Shown one piece after another: positions 49,528-62,405 of a stretch of 64,000 nt of DNA. The stretch's first letter is position 1; every line of letters starts with the position of its first letter. The position numbers and the translations under genes are program-made. The notes under the pieces were generated by a model, which saw only the letters and a list, made by a program, of their open reading frames with translations, was not told the origin of the DNA and searched no databases. The stretch is from Caenorhabditis elegans. Taxonomy: Eukaryota > Nematoda > Chromadorea > Rhabditida > Rhabditidae. The stretch covers positions 7,998,001-8,062,000 of the forward strand of contig NC_003284.9 in assembly GCF_000002985.6 (NCBI RefSeq). Direction: 5' to 3'.

Positions 49528-52500
49528 ATCATTTGTTTTTAATTTTATCGAATCATATCCTCCATGTTTGTTAGATATTGCGTTACGTCACGAAAACCTT
49601 ACTGCGATAACTCTGTCAAACCGAATTCACAAGTAAAATACTGCGCAAAAAGACCTTGAATAACTATAAGGAATCTAAAAGTGCAATGCGCGTCGTCGTT
49701 TATCAAGATGAGATTGATTGTTGAAGACGCAAAATGGTAGGCGTTTAACACTAGTGGTTTGGAATTCTACTAAAGAAAAATAATTTGTTTTGAAATAAAG
49801 ATATGACCAGTTGCTCTCTAACTTTGAGAAAAAAATCGAACAATAGTGTATACCGTTTTCAAAAGCATTCCAGGACCATTAAAACAAGATTGTAAACATT
49901 GATAAGGTATTTAGAAAAAAGTGTCTGAAAAAACCGTTCTGGTAGCGACAAAAGAAAAAAAATATCGAAAAGTTCAAAGTCCAATTGGAAAACTGTCAAA
50001 GTCAAATAGAAAAATTTTCAAATTATTGGATAGCATCATTAAAACTTATGCTCTTAATAGCTTTCAATTTTGTGCATTGTTCAAAACTGCTTAAAAACAA
50101 CTACAGTTTTTTAAATGTTTTTTAATTGCAATTTCTTTGAAGCATTTCACTCTTTTGTCAACAATTCTTGCTCCTAATAAAAAAAAACGGTTTCAAAATG
50201 TTGATTTATATTAAAAATAAATACCTAATGCTACGGATCCAGTAAACATCCAAGACAAGATGTGCAAGAATAATTTTATAACTATTAATTTCCATCTCTT
50301 GCTACAAGTCTATGTTCTGAAAACGTTCTTCGTTTCGTTTGAGACTTTTTTATTCTAACAATGCAGAAGAGTCATGTTTATTTTTTTAGATTCAACAAGA
50401 TGATAGCCTCTAGCAATGAAATAACCTTCTGGAGTGGTTTCAGAAATAAAAGTTTACCGAGTTAAAAAATTGATAGGAAAACAGAAAGCTTTTCAAATAT
50501 TACCTGAAAACTTGTTGCATGCCGGTAGGTTTTCGGTTGCTGAACACTGCCAAAACAATTAAAAATGAGTGCAAAATTAGATAGAATAGAGTTTCACATT
50601 CTTAAATACATCAATGTAGAATTGATAATTTCCGAAGGCTGAAAATTATAAACAGTCCTAATTTTTTTTTTTGTAATCGTGACATTATAATACCAAAGTA
50701 TCAATTTCTGACACTGCTAAACGTTTTTTTCTAGTGTCTTGTAAAACACTAACGTCAAAACTAAAAACTCCAGTCCGAGTGTCTTTGCTATCTTCAATTT
50801 CAAACACGGTATCGGTTGAAAATAATTGTATCGCGGAGGGAGAATCAAGATCATGTGGACAAATAAATGAGATCTTGTTTTTATTTCGAGAAAATAGAAT
50901 GCGAAAAATCTGCTGTCATAAGCTTGAATTAAGGTTTAGACACGGTCTTAGACTGCGGTATGAATCATGATGTAATGAGTGGTCAAAAAAAAGCTCAACG
51001 GTGGAAAAAAAATCGAAAAATACTACTGACCTCCTTGTAACATACCTAGTTATATTATTGCTTCCCCTTATTGGCTTTTGAAATTTATTTTTTTCATTTT
51101 TTGTTGTTAAGCTGCTAAGGTCATTTATATCTATTCTATTGAAGATCTAGGTTTAAAACAATACGTAGTTGTTAACAAGTTACCCAAGATCAAAATATAC
51201 AATCTAAAATATGAATTGGGCACAAACAGAAGCGTAAAAACGGAATTTTTTTTCGCACTTTCCAATTAAAAAGGCAAAGCAACTATCAAAAAAGGTTGTG
51301 TGTAGGTAGGTTTTATACTACACAAGTTTGTTGACGCGACCTACTGGGCGGGTTTTCTTCTGACTTGTCGGCAAACTTATTGAATGATTACGGTTTTGAC
51401 ATCGGTTCAATTAATTTTGATTTAAAAAATATAGTCGTGAACACAGAAAATAAATATCAAATGTTCTGACGTAATCAATAAAAAAGACTATTCCAATTTT
51501 AGAAAAAAAGTTGATTAGTAACTTCCTATCAATTTATGCTTATGTTAGACTACATACATATATCCAGAGTTTTGATTAATTATTCTTAGTTTGCTTCATG
51601 TGATGTGCAATGGCAACAAAAACAACAATGTAATACTATGCCTACTGTAGTTTTTAACCTCGCCATTTTCACTTTTTAAATGATCTTCTCCTAGTTACTC
51701 AGAATGAAAAAAATGAAGAGAAATTTGCTAATTTTTAGGGCTAAGCAATCTTCAACTTACAGGATTTCTTGATCAAAAATAGCTTTTGTCAAGGATTGAC
51801 TGTGAGACAGGTCCACAATAAAAAATTATAGAAATGGATGACAATCAAGTCAATTAACACCTGTTATAGGAAGACCAATCGTCTTAGCTAACTTTATTCC
51901 TGAAATAATTATCGACGTTTCATTTATGGTATTTTTATACTTTTGAGTCATTTATCGTAATTTAAAATACAAATTGGCAATATTTGACTGACACAAAACT
52001 TGGAAATTCAATTTGGCTTTGTATCATAATTTTTGAAATACTTAGTAAGTAATTCTATATTTACATTGTGATCTAATTGCTTATAACTATTGCAATAACT
52101 TTATCTTAAAAAAAACTTGTTTTATCATGCTGATAACAGCTCACGCTAATAAATATACTTAATTGTTAGTTTTCATGTTACTGCTTTCAGGTTTTCAGGA
52201 ATTATACATTTTTAATGTTCCAAAAAGTTTAATTGAAATGCATGTAATATAATTTTTTTCATTCAAAGGTAATAACCACCACAGAAAAAATATGGACTAA
52301 TTTCTCTTTCTTTCTTTCTTTCTCTGTTGATTTTAATGTTTTTTTAAACAGTTATCAATGTGTTATACTTTTTCTGTCTTTCGTAGAATATTAAAATTAA
52401 AATGTTCCAAAATATTATCGAGCAATGGGCTGCAACTTTCATGTCGAATTTCTAAAAATAGACACATTTTGCACAATCCCGTAAAATGTTCATTTTATAA

Positions 52501-52631
52501 AAAACAAAAATACGCTATAAAGAACAAAAAAGGAAAAACGAGACTAGAAAACATTCTAATGCACAGGTTCAGTTTCTTCTTTAAAGAAAGAAAGAAGAGG
52601 GTCTAGTAACAGGTGTTCCTCAAACAAAAAT
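49528..52631. other. gene-free intergenic DNA
   Basis: No exon supported on either strand. There is a CTTT repeat at about 52303-52326 and a short GC-richer stretch at 51296-51375 that could be regulatory or a small RNA gene, but I cannot show either. Confidence 0.45.
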
Positions 52632-52637
52632 TTTATT
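52632..52637 (-). terminator. dim-1: candidate poly(A) signal of dim-1
   Basis: AATAAA on the minus strand, about 380 nt after the stop codon at 53018. It is the best-placed signal for the 3' end of the gene. Confidence 0.45.
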
Positions 52638-53017
52638 TGATTAATATTCTGTAGGCTTTCAGCATTCTTTAAAATGTTTTATAATGAGTTGCATTCGGAA
52701 GCAGATCATAATTATCAGTCCGTGGCATTTTGCAGCACCGATTCTTGGGAAATAAGTAGGTGTGCAGATTTTTATATTCTTGAAAGAACCATGACAATAA
52801 AAATTTTCAAAGAGAAAACATATAATTGTGAAAGGGATCGGATGACGTGCGGGCGATGGGAGGGGAAAGAAAATACGAACGGAAAAGAATCGGTGTTTTG
52901 TTTTGGATGGAAATAAATTCAAAAATGAATATAAAAAGAGGGTATGGTTACACAATGGTATGGCAATGGGAAAGATATTCAAAAGGCAAATGATGTCATG
53001 TAACAATTGGAAAACGT

Positions 53018-56000
53018 TTAGTTCTCGCTATCATCAGCGTAGTCATCAAGTGGTCCCTCAATGTTCAACGTCAGCTCAACATTTGCTTCTCCAGCGTCGT
53101 TCTTGATGTTGCAAGTGTAGGTACCCGAATCCTTTGCCTTGTAGTTCTGAAAATTTTTATTGTAAAAAATTGTCCTAAGAACTTCTGTATAACCGAATTG
53201 GTTAGAACTTAAAAAAAAACTCACTGTAAGCTCCAATTGAGCAGTGAAGTTGCCATTTCCTTCGTCGTTGGTCTTGAACTTGATACGAGAGGACTCCTTC
53301 ATCTTCTTGGACTTTGGTGAAATCCAGGTGACTTGTGGGTTCATTCTGGCTGAGTATCCAATGTCAAAGCAAATTGCTGGCTCTCCTCCGGCCGATGTTT
53401 GTTGGAGGATTTGTGGTTTTCTGGTGAAAGATGGGGCTCCCTCTGGCACCTCGAACTTGACGGTGAACGTGGCGGTGAGCTTTCCAGACTCGTTCTTGAC
53501 GGTGCAGATGAACTGTCCGGCGTCCTTGTCCTTGGTTGGCTCCTTGATTTCGAGAGCGGAATAGTAGACGTTTCCGGCCTCGAGCTTCTTCACAGCCTTG
53601 ATTCTGTCAGAGTTGGCAATGATCTCTTCCTGCAAAAAAAAAGTTTCAGTAATTCAACTTATTTTTAAAAAAACTTACAGCTCCTCCACCAACAAGCTTT
53701 TGCCACACAAAAGTTGGCTCAAGAATGGACTTGGCACGGAATTCCATAACCATAACTTGTCCGTCGTCTCTGGATGAGATTTGTGGCTTCTCAACAAATG
53801 TTGGGGAAGAGAATCCTGTAAAATGGCACATTTTATTTCTAAAAGTGAAAAGAATTTGAAAAACTTTTCAAAAATGAATGCTTAATCAATGTACTGGTTT
53901 CTTTCGTTTAAAATATGAAATTACGTTTTTAAACTTCAAATTCAGCAAAATTCTTACCGGTAAGCTTCAGGTTGAAGTTAGCATTTCCTTTTCCGTGTGG
54001 GTTGACAATGGCGCATCTGTATGCTCCGGCGTCAGCATCAGCAAGCTCCTAAAATTTTACGAGATTTTTTTGTTGTTTTTTTCAGTCATGATTTTGGCTA
54101 GATTCAAAATCCCTCGTTAACATAATCATTCTTATTTTAATGGTAGCACCCCTTTGCCAGTTAAAGATGATCTGTCACATAGGCATTGCAATAGAACGAG
54201 AGTGTATGTGTGTATGTGTGTAACGGAATCAACGACGACGACACTTTACACAGTGTGGGATGCAAGATTTGAGCAGATGGCATTTTGGATGAGGGGTTAG
54301 GATGTCCCCCGCGAAGTTCGTCGTTTCGGAACTAAGACAAAGAGAGATGCAAAAAATGGGGCTTACCTTGATTGTGAGGATGGCTGAGTAGCTGTCGCTT
54401 CCCTTGTTGGCAAGGTTGGCACTGAAGCGTCCAGAGTTTTCGACCTCCTTCTGTAAAAATGAATCAAATTGGATAATGTTGAGTCAGTGAGCAAACAAAT
54501 GTTTCATAAGCAAAATATCTTAATATTGTAGGATGCTAGCGTCACTCACGTTATCGTAATACCACTTCACTTGTGGGGTTGGGTTGGCATCAACGAAACA
54601 TTCGAGCTCCAATGAGCCATCGTCGTTTTGGCGAGCCACTGGTTGTTGTGGGAAGTGTGGGGCCTTTCCGTCTGGCATGGCTGAAAATGGGAAAACTGTA
54701 TTGTGATCGACTGAGCACAAAGAAAAACAAAAATCGAAAAAGCAAAGAGAGAAAGGAATGGCGAACATTTCTTCCAGTGTTTCATTTTATTGTTTTCGTT
54801 CCGTCTAGTTTTTGTTATAAGCATTGTAACACAGTAACACAAGAAGTCTTAGAAAGAGGAATTGTAAAAACACACGAGCACATAAATATATGTCTTAAAA
54901 TAGACACAGAGTTCCCCTGCGTAAAAAAAGTTGGACTGGTCAAGGCCAAGAACAAAATGTTAAGTGATAGGAGATGGACAAGGATGCCAAGTGGGTATGC
55001 GGTGAGAGTCGGAGAGGGCAGGCACATCCACGGGAGCATCCCAAGTCTCTGTACTAGCGGGACTCCGCCGCCGTTGCCGAGGCTGCATTGCCAACTCTAA
55101 TCACAGTGTGACAAGAGGCGCGCTTCGGAGCGTTACACAAAAATCGGCGCCCTCCCTCCCGCTTCTCTCTTCCTACCGTGCTGTGTACTAGAGGCGAGAG
55201 GATAAAGGAGAGAAAGAAGGTCTCGGAGCAGGAGCGCGCCCCCGCGGGAGTCCAGAGCAAGTAGATATGACGGCTCAGATTGATGGACCAGAGAAAACAG
55301 AGAGACAGAGTCGAACCTATCACTATCAATGATTATCAACATGCCTTGGCTCTGTGTCTTTCTCGAAAGTTTCGGCAGGACCACTGTTGCTTCTGCTGCC
55401 TGATCACCTATCGATCCGTAAAGTTTACTGCGTGGGAGGACAGCTAGCCAGCCGACCACTGATAGTGAAAGAACACAAATATCTCACAGAAAAAGGTCCC
55501 ACAGAAGAAAGAATAAAAAGTAACTAGTTAGTTCGGGGTACATTGGATAGATGTTAATAGATTTGATAAGAGATTTATGAATTTGGCAAGCTTCTCAAAT
55601 ACCACCCAATAAGAATATACATATACATAAACCATAACAGCTAAAAACGACAGAAAACCTATTGCACAAAACTAATTTCCCAATAAATCATCTAAAAATG
55701 TAAAACACACACATCATGATCGGGGAACATATGTTCATCCCGTGAAACTGAAACTCATGCAATCTCAACGACTTGCATGGCTGATCCAACGCATCTCGTG
55801 GAACCTATCAGAAATCTATGACTATGACGGAATGAAGAAACGTGCGATTTTGATTTTTCAAACAAAAAATGAGCGCGGGTTTAGTAGGGGAGGCAGATAT
55901 GATAGAGCCGCAGTGCATTGAAAATCGAAATCGGCACTTATCTCAACAGTATCTTTTTTTAATAGCTCAAGTTGACAAACAAAGGCTCGCACCCCCATAG

Positions 56001-59000
56001 AGTAGGTGGATAGTGGAAGAAAAGGAACTCTCGCTTTCTCATTGACAAATAAAATTTCAGTTACCTGGCGCCACGATTCATTCAATATCATTCTCGAATC
56101 CGATCTAAACTCAATGTGATCATATCACAAAAAATACTCCTAGAGGAAAGGAAAAGCTGCAGAAGTATGTGTATACTTGAGACAGCCTTTTGTATTTTTG
56201 AGTGGTTGTGTGATTTTTTTTGAATGAACATTGATGATATCATAAAAAGCGGGATATGAAAAAAGAAAATTGAGCAAATAGCTTAAAGAATTTTGTTTGG
56301 CAAATGAAATGTACATGATGAAGTTAAATAGTTTTAGTTATTGGTAGAATTCTTACCAGGTTGATTTATATCTTTCTTACAACTACGCCGATTTGTTCTC
56401 AAAATAATCGGCAGAGACAAACAATTTCGCAAAAACACTTCAAAATTAAAAAAAAAAAGTTCCGAGAAATAGATAAAATCGTTGAGTACATGTCCTACAT
56501 AGATCAATATGCAGACGACAAATAGTGTATGATCTCATCATTATCGGCTTCACACGTCCCCCCGAAGTTCTCCTTAGTTTCCATTTCCCACCCACGTTTC
56601 ATCAATTTCGCCTTCGTGTTAGACGAGCAGATAAACGTAATACGAATCGCGTTGGCATATGTCGCGAAGATATTTGCTCATTTAACCGACCGAGCGGGAC
56701 CTCCTCATACGCTTTGGAAAAAGAAATTTCCCTGCTAACACACACGCTAAGACCCCACAACTGTTCGAGTTGACTGTTCGGGCTTCTGCGGCTTTTACGA
56801 ATGGTCCCTATCATCATCATTTGCTTGCGGAGGAGTTGGTGGCCAAGTGGAACTAGAGATAAATGAGATTTATAGCCTAGATGGAAGGTTAGAAGACTAC
56901 TTTCTTAATTTTTTACGCGAGAAATGAAACGTATATATTTGATTCTACCAGTTCTCACATTTTAATTGACATTCATTTTTTAAAAATAAATTTAAACTCT
57001 ACAAAATAGCATGAGACAAGAACAGTAGAGTAGCAAAAAAAACACTTTTTCTAGCGACGCTAATTGTACAACAAAAAAATTGACTGAAACCGAACACAAT
57101 GTAACTGTTCAATTTTCCTTTTTCACTCTAGAGAACAGTGCAAAAAACTGGTGGTGAGCGAAAGAGTACACAAGAATGTGAAGCACAGTCCCAGAAATTT
57201 TGAAGCAGCCATCAGCACAGTCTCATTGTGTGCAATATGAAAAAGTAAACGGAAGGAAAAAAGAGTAAAAAGGACAAGATGAACAGTGCAAGTAACAAAT
57301 TGTTGTGCGAGATCTCTGCGTAATGAGTTCATAGCATAAAAGAAAAGTGGTCTGGTCAAAGCGAACGAGTGCAAAGAAAACAAATAGTTACGACAAGAAT
57401 ACATAGAACCCCCAAACATTCATTGCAGAGATGTTCGGCAATGTCAAAATTCGGAAATGTTAAAATTGCCAACCTCTCAAGGTTTAATTATTTAATTTCA
57501 AAATATACGACTAGGCTTGTAAATTTTTGAAAATATTCAGAAAGTGTCAAAATCGTAGCTCAGTTTGGATGGAAAAAATTATTCGTTTAAGATTTGAGTT
57601 TTTGATTCGAAAAAATAGAATGCTATACCACTCAATTTATTATATATTATTTGACCTATCTATTTGTCTTATTTTCAATGAAAACTTTCTTCTATTAAAA
57701 TCATACTAGAAAATATACAATTTGAGCATTCACTGGAAAATAAAGAAAAAAACCCTAAGAAAGTGATTGTATGTATAATAGTAACTTCCGAAGAATGATG
57801 CATTGATGCATAAAAACGACGGGACATTTTTATCGTGTTTCCCCCCAAAAAAAATTGTATGAAAGCAAATCCTGCGTCGTCAGTCGGCGTCACTTCAATA
57901 AATATATACGTACAAGCAGAAACCTCCCTCCCGACCAATATTGTTGACTATTCTTCACAACTTGTTGCTTTTTGCCCTCCTCTTTTCCCTATTTCTTTTC
58001 TATCAAGTACTATATTTCTATGTTTGTCGGGAAAAGAGCGCACGGTAATCTCTTGCTCATTTGTTTGTTTCTAAGATCATGGAGGCGCTGTGGTTGACAC
58101 AGTGTGCAGACCATTCGATTTAATTTCCAATACTGTTTTTGTTTATTTCTTCGCTTATTGATAACTGACACAAGAACAAATAAGTACTCACCATCAAAAT
58201 AGTAATCATCAAGGTCTTCACTCTCTGTCGATGTTCCAACTCTGCACTTAAATGTTTTCTCAATTTGAGTACATGTAAATTGTGAATGGACTATGTACTG
58301 TTTGCAGCGGAATTGATGTTGATTGAGATCTAAACGGGGCATTTTTGACGATCGTGGATCCTTACTCTGAAAATTACAAGCCATTATTTTTTGGGAAATT
58401 AATATTTTGGAATAGTTTTGAACACTTTTGTACGTTTTCATGTTTTCATTTTTTGCAGTTTTTGCTGTGTAAAACTTTGATATGAAACATGATCTGTTTA
58501 AGAGAAACTGTTGAGAAAATACAAGATTATACATTTTAGCTTTAAAAATTTCATGCAAAGCTGTGTAAAACACGGTGAAAAAATTTGAAAAAAAAACTGG
58601 CTGATGGGTGTTAATTCAAATAGAAATTGCCTACTTTTTTGCCAATTTATGTTTCAGTGACGATTTGAATGTTTTATTGGTTTTTAAATATGAAATGTTC
58701 TCTATAAGGAAAGTTACTAATAATTTTCCAACAATAAGAACTCTTTCAAAAATTATCTTGAAAACATATAACAACTGAAGTTTTATTTTTATTTTTTTGT
58801 TAAATCGTTATGTTTAGTAAAAACTTTACATTTTATTTTATTTTACAGTTTATTGGTTCTTCTTGGTTTTAGTTGGAAATATTATGTTTGAAATTCATAG
58901 AAAGTCGGTCATGTTTTACTTTTTCACTAACTTTTATTAATTTTTATGTCACTAAACTAACTGTTAGTTAAATTTGTAAGTTTTAAAACTCACTGGTAAC

Positions 59001-60212
59001 AGAAGTGGCCTTTTTAACAGTTTGAGAGCCTCGGTTGCATTTGTCGTGTTGGAGGTTGACACGTCGATATTATAAGGTAATTCACTCTCTGTGGCTTTTT
59101 TACTAACATGCTGTTGCTTAGCACCTGTCCTCCCTATGAAAATTCTCTTCCTATGGTTACTCGTTGCATGCGTTGATTGCGGGGTCTTCTGATTAAAATC
59201 CGATGCGATATGAGACCTCTCATGCCTCTCTTCATCATCTGACTGCTCTCCAAATTTTTCTACCTCTTTTGTTGAAACTTTCGGTAGTTTTGTGTCAGTC
59301 CTGTCACTTAATTCTTTAGAAATATAAACTGAATTGTCATCAGGTTTCATTTTCACTGGTATTATCGTCACTTCTTTGCTCGTACTGGGCGGTAACTTTC
59401 TCAAATATTGCTGCACACTTTTGTTTGAACCATTTTTCGCAGTTAATTTTTTCTGCATTTCTTGGCGTGTTTTCATCAGTCTTAAAAAATATTCAGAATG
59501 CTTCGGTTTTTCCGTCATTCCTTTTTGTTCTGAAAAAATGAATAATAGAAACATTTTTTAACGTAATCGAACATACGATTTTGTGAAATGAATGTTGTTG
59601 GTTTACTTCTTGTACAAAGGTTTTGATTATCTGAAAAGTTAATTTTATCATATTTGAATTTTGTCTTTAAAAAAATACAAATCGTATCCATTAACACCTA
59701 CTATATGATCTGGGTAAGCTGTAAATTGATGTTATCTCTCCAGGCAATGGGGTTGAAGTTCTTGGGTATTCATTTAGATCTGAAGTTGAAAAATTATAAG
59801 ATAATTGACAAAAACACTTTACTTACCTTTGCTAGTGCATTTAAAATGATTATTGATTTCCAGATCGTCGAAACTTTCATCAGCCTGAGTATATATAATA
59901 TTTAGCGTTTTATTCTTTTTTTTTAAAATTAATTAGAGTTATTGCTTCCTTATAAGCCAGAAATTTCTGAATCGGGAATGTACGCAATATGTCGTGGGGG
60001 TGTTTGCACAAGGATACTACTCAATAAGTGGTAACACTGCACATCTCACTGTGATTATCGGTTCTTATTAAAAGTGTAAAGACTTGTGTTAAGTGAAAAC
60101 ACCAAGTTATTAGAATAGCAAATATTGCATCGAAACGTTGAAATTTTACAAAAGTTTTGACACTTACCAAGATGGAGTCGGAAATTTTAAAGAATGGTGC
60201 TAACGATGCCAT
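53018..60212 (-). CDS. dim-1: DIM-1-like muscle protein with three Ig domains
   Basis: Long form: complement(join(53018..53146, 53225..53629, 53679..53815, 53958..54048, 54367..54450, 54550..54680, 58192..58366, 58994..59529, 59827..59884, 60168..60212)), 596 aa, all phases agree. The N-terminal 270 residues are polar and Lys/Ser-rich with no known domain; then come three I-set Ig domains (about 280-373, 376-482, 484-590) ending [11 protein letters not shown]. Ig1 has LECFVD, VKWYYD and YRCAIV; Ig3 has AICFDI, VTWISP and YTCNIK; Ig2 keeps FICTVK but has F where the first Cys belongs. There is no signal peptide, so it is intracellular. A short form probably starts at the ATG at 54678 or in an exon inside the 3.5-kb intron 54681-58191. 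C. elegans DIM-1 acts at muscle attachment structures, and its loss suppresses unc-112 muscle disorganisation. I name it by three-Ig architecture and short/long forms, not by a database match. Confidence 0.83.
56799..56852 (-). other. dim-1: candidate 54-nt cassette or first exon in dim-1 intron
   Basis: Bounded by ATCTCTAG and GTAAAA on the minus strand. Its length is a multiple of three and the phase 1 frame is open, so it can be inserted between the exons at 58192 and 54680 without breaking the frame. It contains ATGATGATG in that frame, so it could also be the first exon of the short form. Evidence is splice geometry only. Confidence 0.28.
59607..59630 (-). other. dim-1: candidate 24-nt microexon of dim-1
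   Basis: A perfect TTTTCAG acceptor and a GTAAAC donor enclose 24 nt between the exons at 59827 and 59529. Phase 1 enters and leaves, adding eight residues (DNQNLCTR). Confidence 0.35.
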
Positions 60213-60812
60213 TCTTATGGAGTTAAACTGAAAAAATTAAGATTTGTGTTGTTAATTATAGAAAAAAGGACGAGAATTGAAATAAAGGATGAGTGAGGAA
60301 AAAAAAGCTTGATGGACGGAAAGTAAACAAAAACTGATACACAAAAAGTTAAATAAACAAAAAGTGAATGAAAAGTTTAGTAAGTAAGTAAGTATTGTAG
60401 GTAAACGGGAACAGATGACTTTGTGGTTTTCAGACAAAACAAAACTTTTAAGGCGAGTTTTTTTAACCATTGAAATAATGAAACAATAATTTGATTTGGC
60501 TTTTTGAAATCTACCTAATTGTTGTCAATAATTAAAGTCAAGTTTAACTGACTTGCAATTTTGTTTTGGTTTGAACAATTGGCATAGTTTTAGAATGTAT
60601 ATTGTTAAGTGAGAACTTTCATTGAAAAACCATTTTCTCATCTCTGTAATCAAAACCAACTAATTTCATAAAAGTCATAAATTGAAGGTTATCATAATTA
60701 TGAATTGATCAATTTTTGAAGCACCTTCGTGATAAAACTGACCACAAAAAAACTAAATGATATCGGCGTGTACACATGTGGTGTTAGGCCTAAAATCCGA
60801 TATTTTCTTTCT

Positions 60813-60936
60813 TTTCGATAACTATGAGATCATTGTCGGCGGTAACGGGAAGGGTGACTAGGGGTCTTTTGCAACCTGGAATTGTGGGTGACCGGCATCG
60901 AGGATGACCGACATCGTGGGCGACCGTCGCCGTGTA
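60813..60936 (+). repeat. TGACC-rich repeat, copy 1
   Basis: Starts TTCGATAACTATGAGAT and contains CGGTAACGGGAAGGGTGAC followed by a degenerate 16-bp tandem (TGACCGGCATCGAGGA, TGACCGACATCGTGGG) and GACCGTCGCC. It recurs at 61426 and 61862. It lies about 600 bp upstream of the dim-1 long-form start. Confidence 0.85.
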
Positions 60937-61425
60937 AAAAAAAACGCACAAAAATGTGTTTGATGAATTGGGATTAAACATAAACTGATAAACAAATAAG
61001 CTATAACATTCGAACTACTTGGAGTATTTGAATTCGCAAATGGGAACACTACTTCTGTGCATTAAAGTAAAGTTTTCAGATAAATCAAACATTATCAACA
61101 ACTGAAAACATTTTCGATTTAAAACTTTTAATGCTACTTAGCTATTAACCAAAATTTGAAAAAAATTTAACTTACTTGCCGGTCCTTGTAATTTGAAAAT
61201 TAGATAGTGATGTTGAAAAATGTTCAACAGCTTTTATTTTGAAATGAAATAAAAATACTAATTCTAATAAAACAAGACATTAAAAGTTTTCAAAAAAATT
61301 TAAAGGATTGGAATCGGTCGTAATAAAATCGGTTGCATTCAAATTACAATGAGAAAACAACTTTTAGAATATATCGACAAGTACAGTTGGGTAGCCAGCA
61401 TGCAAAACATCCAATACTTTCATTT

Positions 61426-61533
61426 TTCGATAACTATGAGATTACCGTCGACGGTAACGGGAAGGGTGACTAGGGATCCTTTGCTACCTGGCATCTTTGG
61501 TGACCGGCATCGTGGGTGACCATCGCCGGGTAA
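61426..61533 (+). repeat. TGACC-rich repeat, copy 2
   Basis: Matches copy 1 with about a dozen changes; similarity to copy 3 extends about 45 bp upstream (ACAGTTG, CCAATACTTTCATTTT). Downstream, AAACTAACAAACAAGTA resembles AAACTGATAAACAAATA after copy 1. Confidence 0.85.
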
Positions 61534-61861
61534 GAAAAACCTTAGAAAAGGTGCTTAAAGGTTGGATGGTAAACGTAAACTAACAAACAAGTATGCCGGG
61601 ACATTAAACTAAAAACTATATTATTTGAACATAAGTTCGCCGATTTTTCAGGATATTAATAAAAAATCACATACCGGAAAAAAATTCAATCAGAATTTCT
61701 AAATGAGATTTAATTATCACCAATCACTCAAGAACCGATATTGAAACATGAGTATACTTTGTAAAAAATTTTGTTGCTCCCAATTGAGAATTAAAAAACA
61801 ACAATATCGACAAATACAGTTGTGCTAGCAACAATACCTAAAAATCCAATACTTTCATTTT

Positions 61862-61953
61862 TTCGATAACTATTAGATCACCATCGGCGGTAACGGGAAG
61901 GGTGACCAGAGGTCTTTTGCGACCCAGCATCGTGGGTGACCGTCGCCGTGCAA
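61862..61953 (+). repeat. TGACC-rich repeat, copy 3
   Basis: Same start and same CGGTAACGGGAAGGGTGAC block, but shorter: one 16-bp unit fewer than copy 1. Distances between copies are about 613 and 436 bp. Confidence 0.85.
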
Positions 61954-62304
61954 GCTAGAGATGCGTTGCGGAGAAGAGAATTAGACAACGCCAGAGTTCA
62001 ACACTACGAGACGAAACGACATCACTATTCAATTCTAAACTGTACGTACTAGCCACCTGCCTGGAGAACCCGTTGAAAATCGACTTGATCGATATTTGGT
62101 GAAAGGGTGAAAAGTAGGAGACACGAGAGGGGGAAAGATGTCAATGAGGACAGGGGAAACGTATTTTCGAGAAAGTTGACCTTATCGACCTTGAGCACAG
62201 ATGGCTCGTAATAACAAACTGAGTGCAGCCGAAGACATAATCGGAAAAAGCAGCCGATAAAAGTTATAAATACATTCATCCAGAAACACCAACTGATTTT
62301 AATA

Positions 62305-62405
62305 GTGGAGTAGCGCCATAGGGTAAATTGCTTAAAAAAACATTTTTATGGTGCAAAAATGATTAAATATCATAGTAACACTTATTTGAAAGTTTTGAAT
62401 AGTTT
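62305..62405. repeat. dispersed repeat, GCGCCATAGGG type
   Basis: GCGCCATAGGGTAAATTGCT and following bases resemble 63451-63560 (GCGCCAGTGGGAAAATTGTT); both continue with an AAAA-rich stretch, TATGGT and ATAT. A weaker copy may lie near 24180. Confidence 0.5.

Noticed and set aside
55054..55459. Minus-strand frames in the dim-1 intron
   Set aside because: GC-rich, low-complexity frames without splice sites that fit dim-1 phases.
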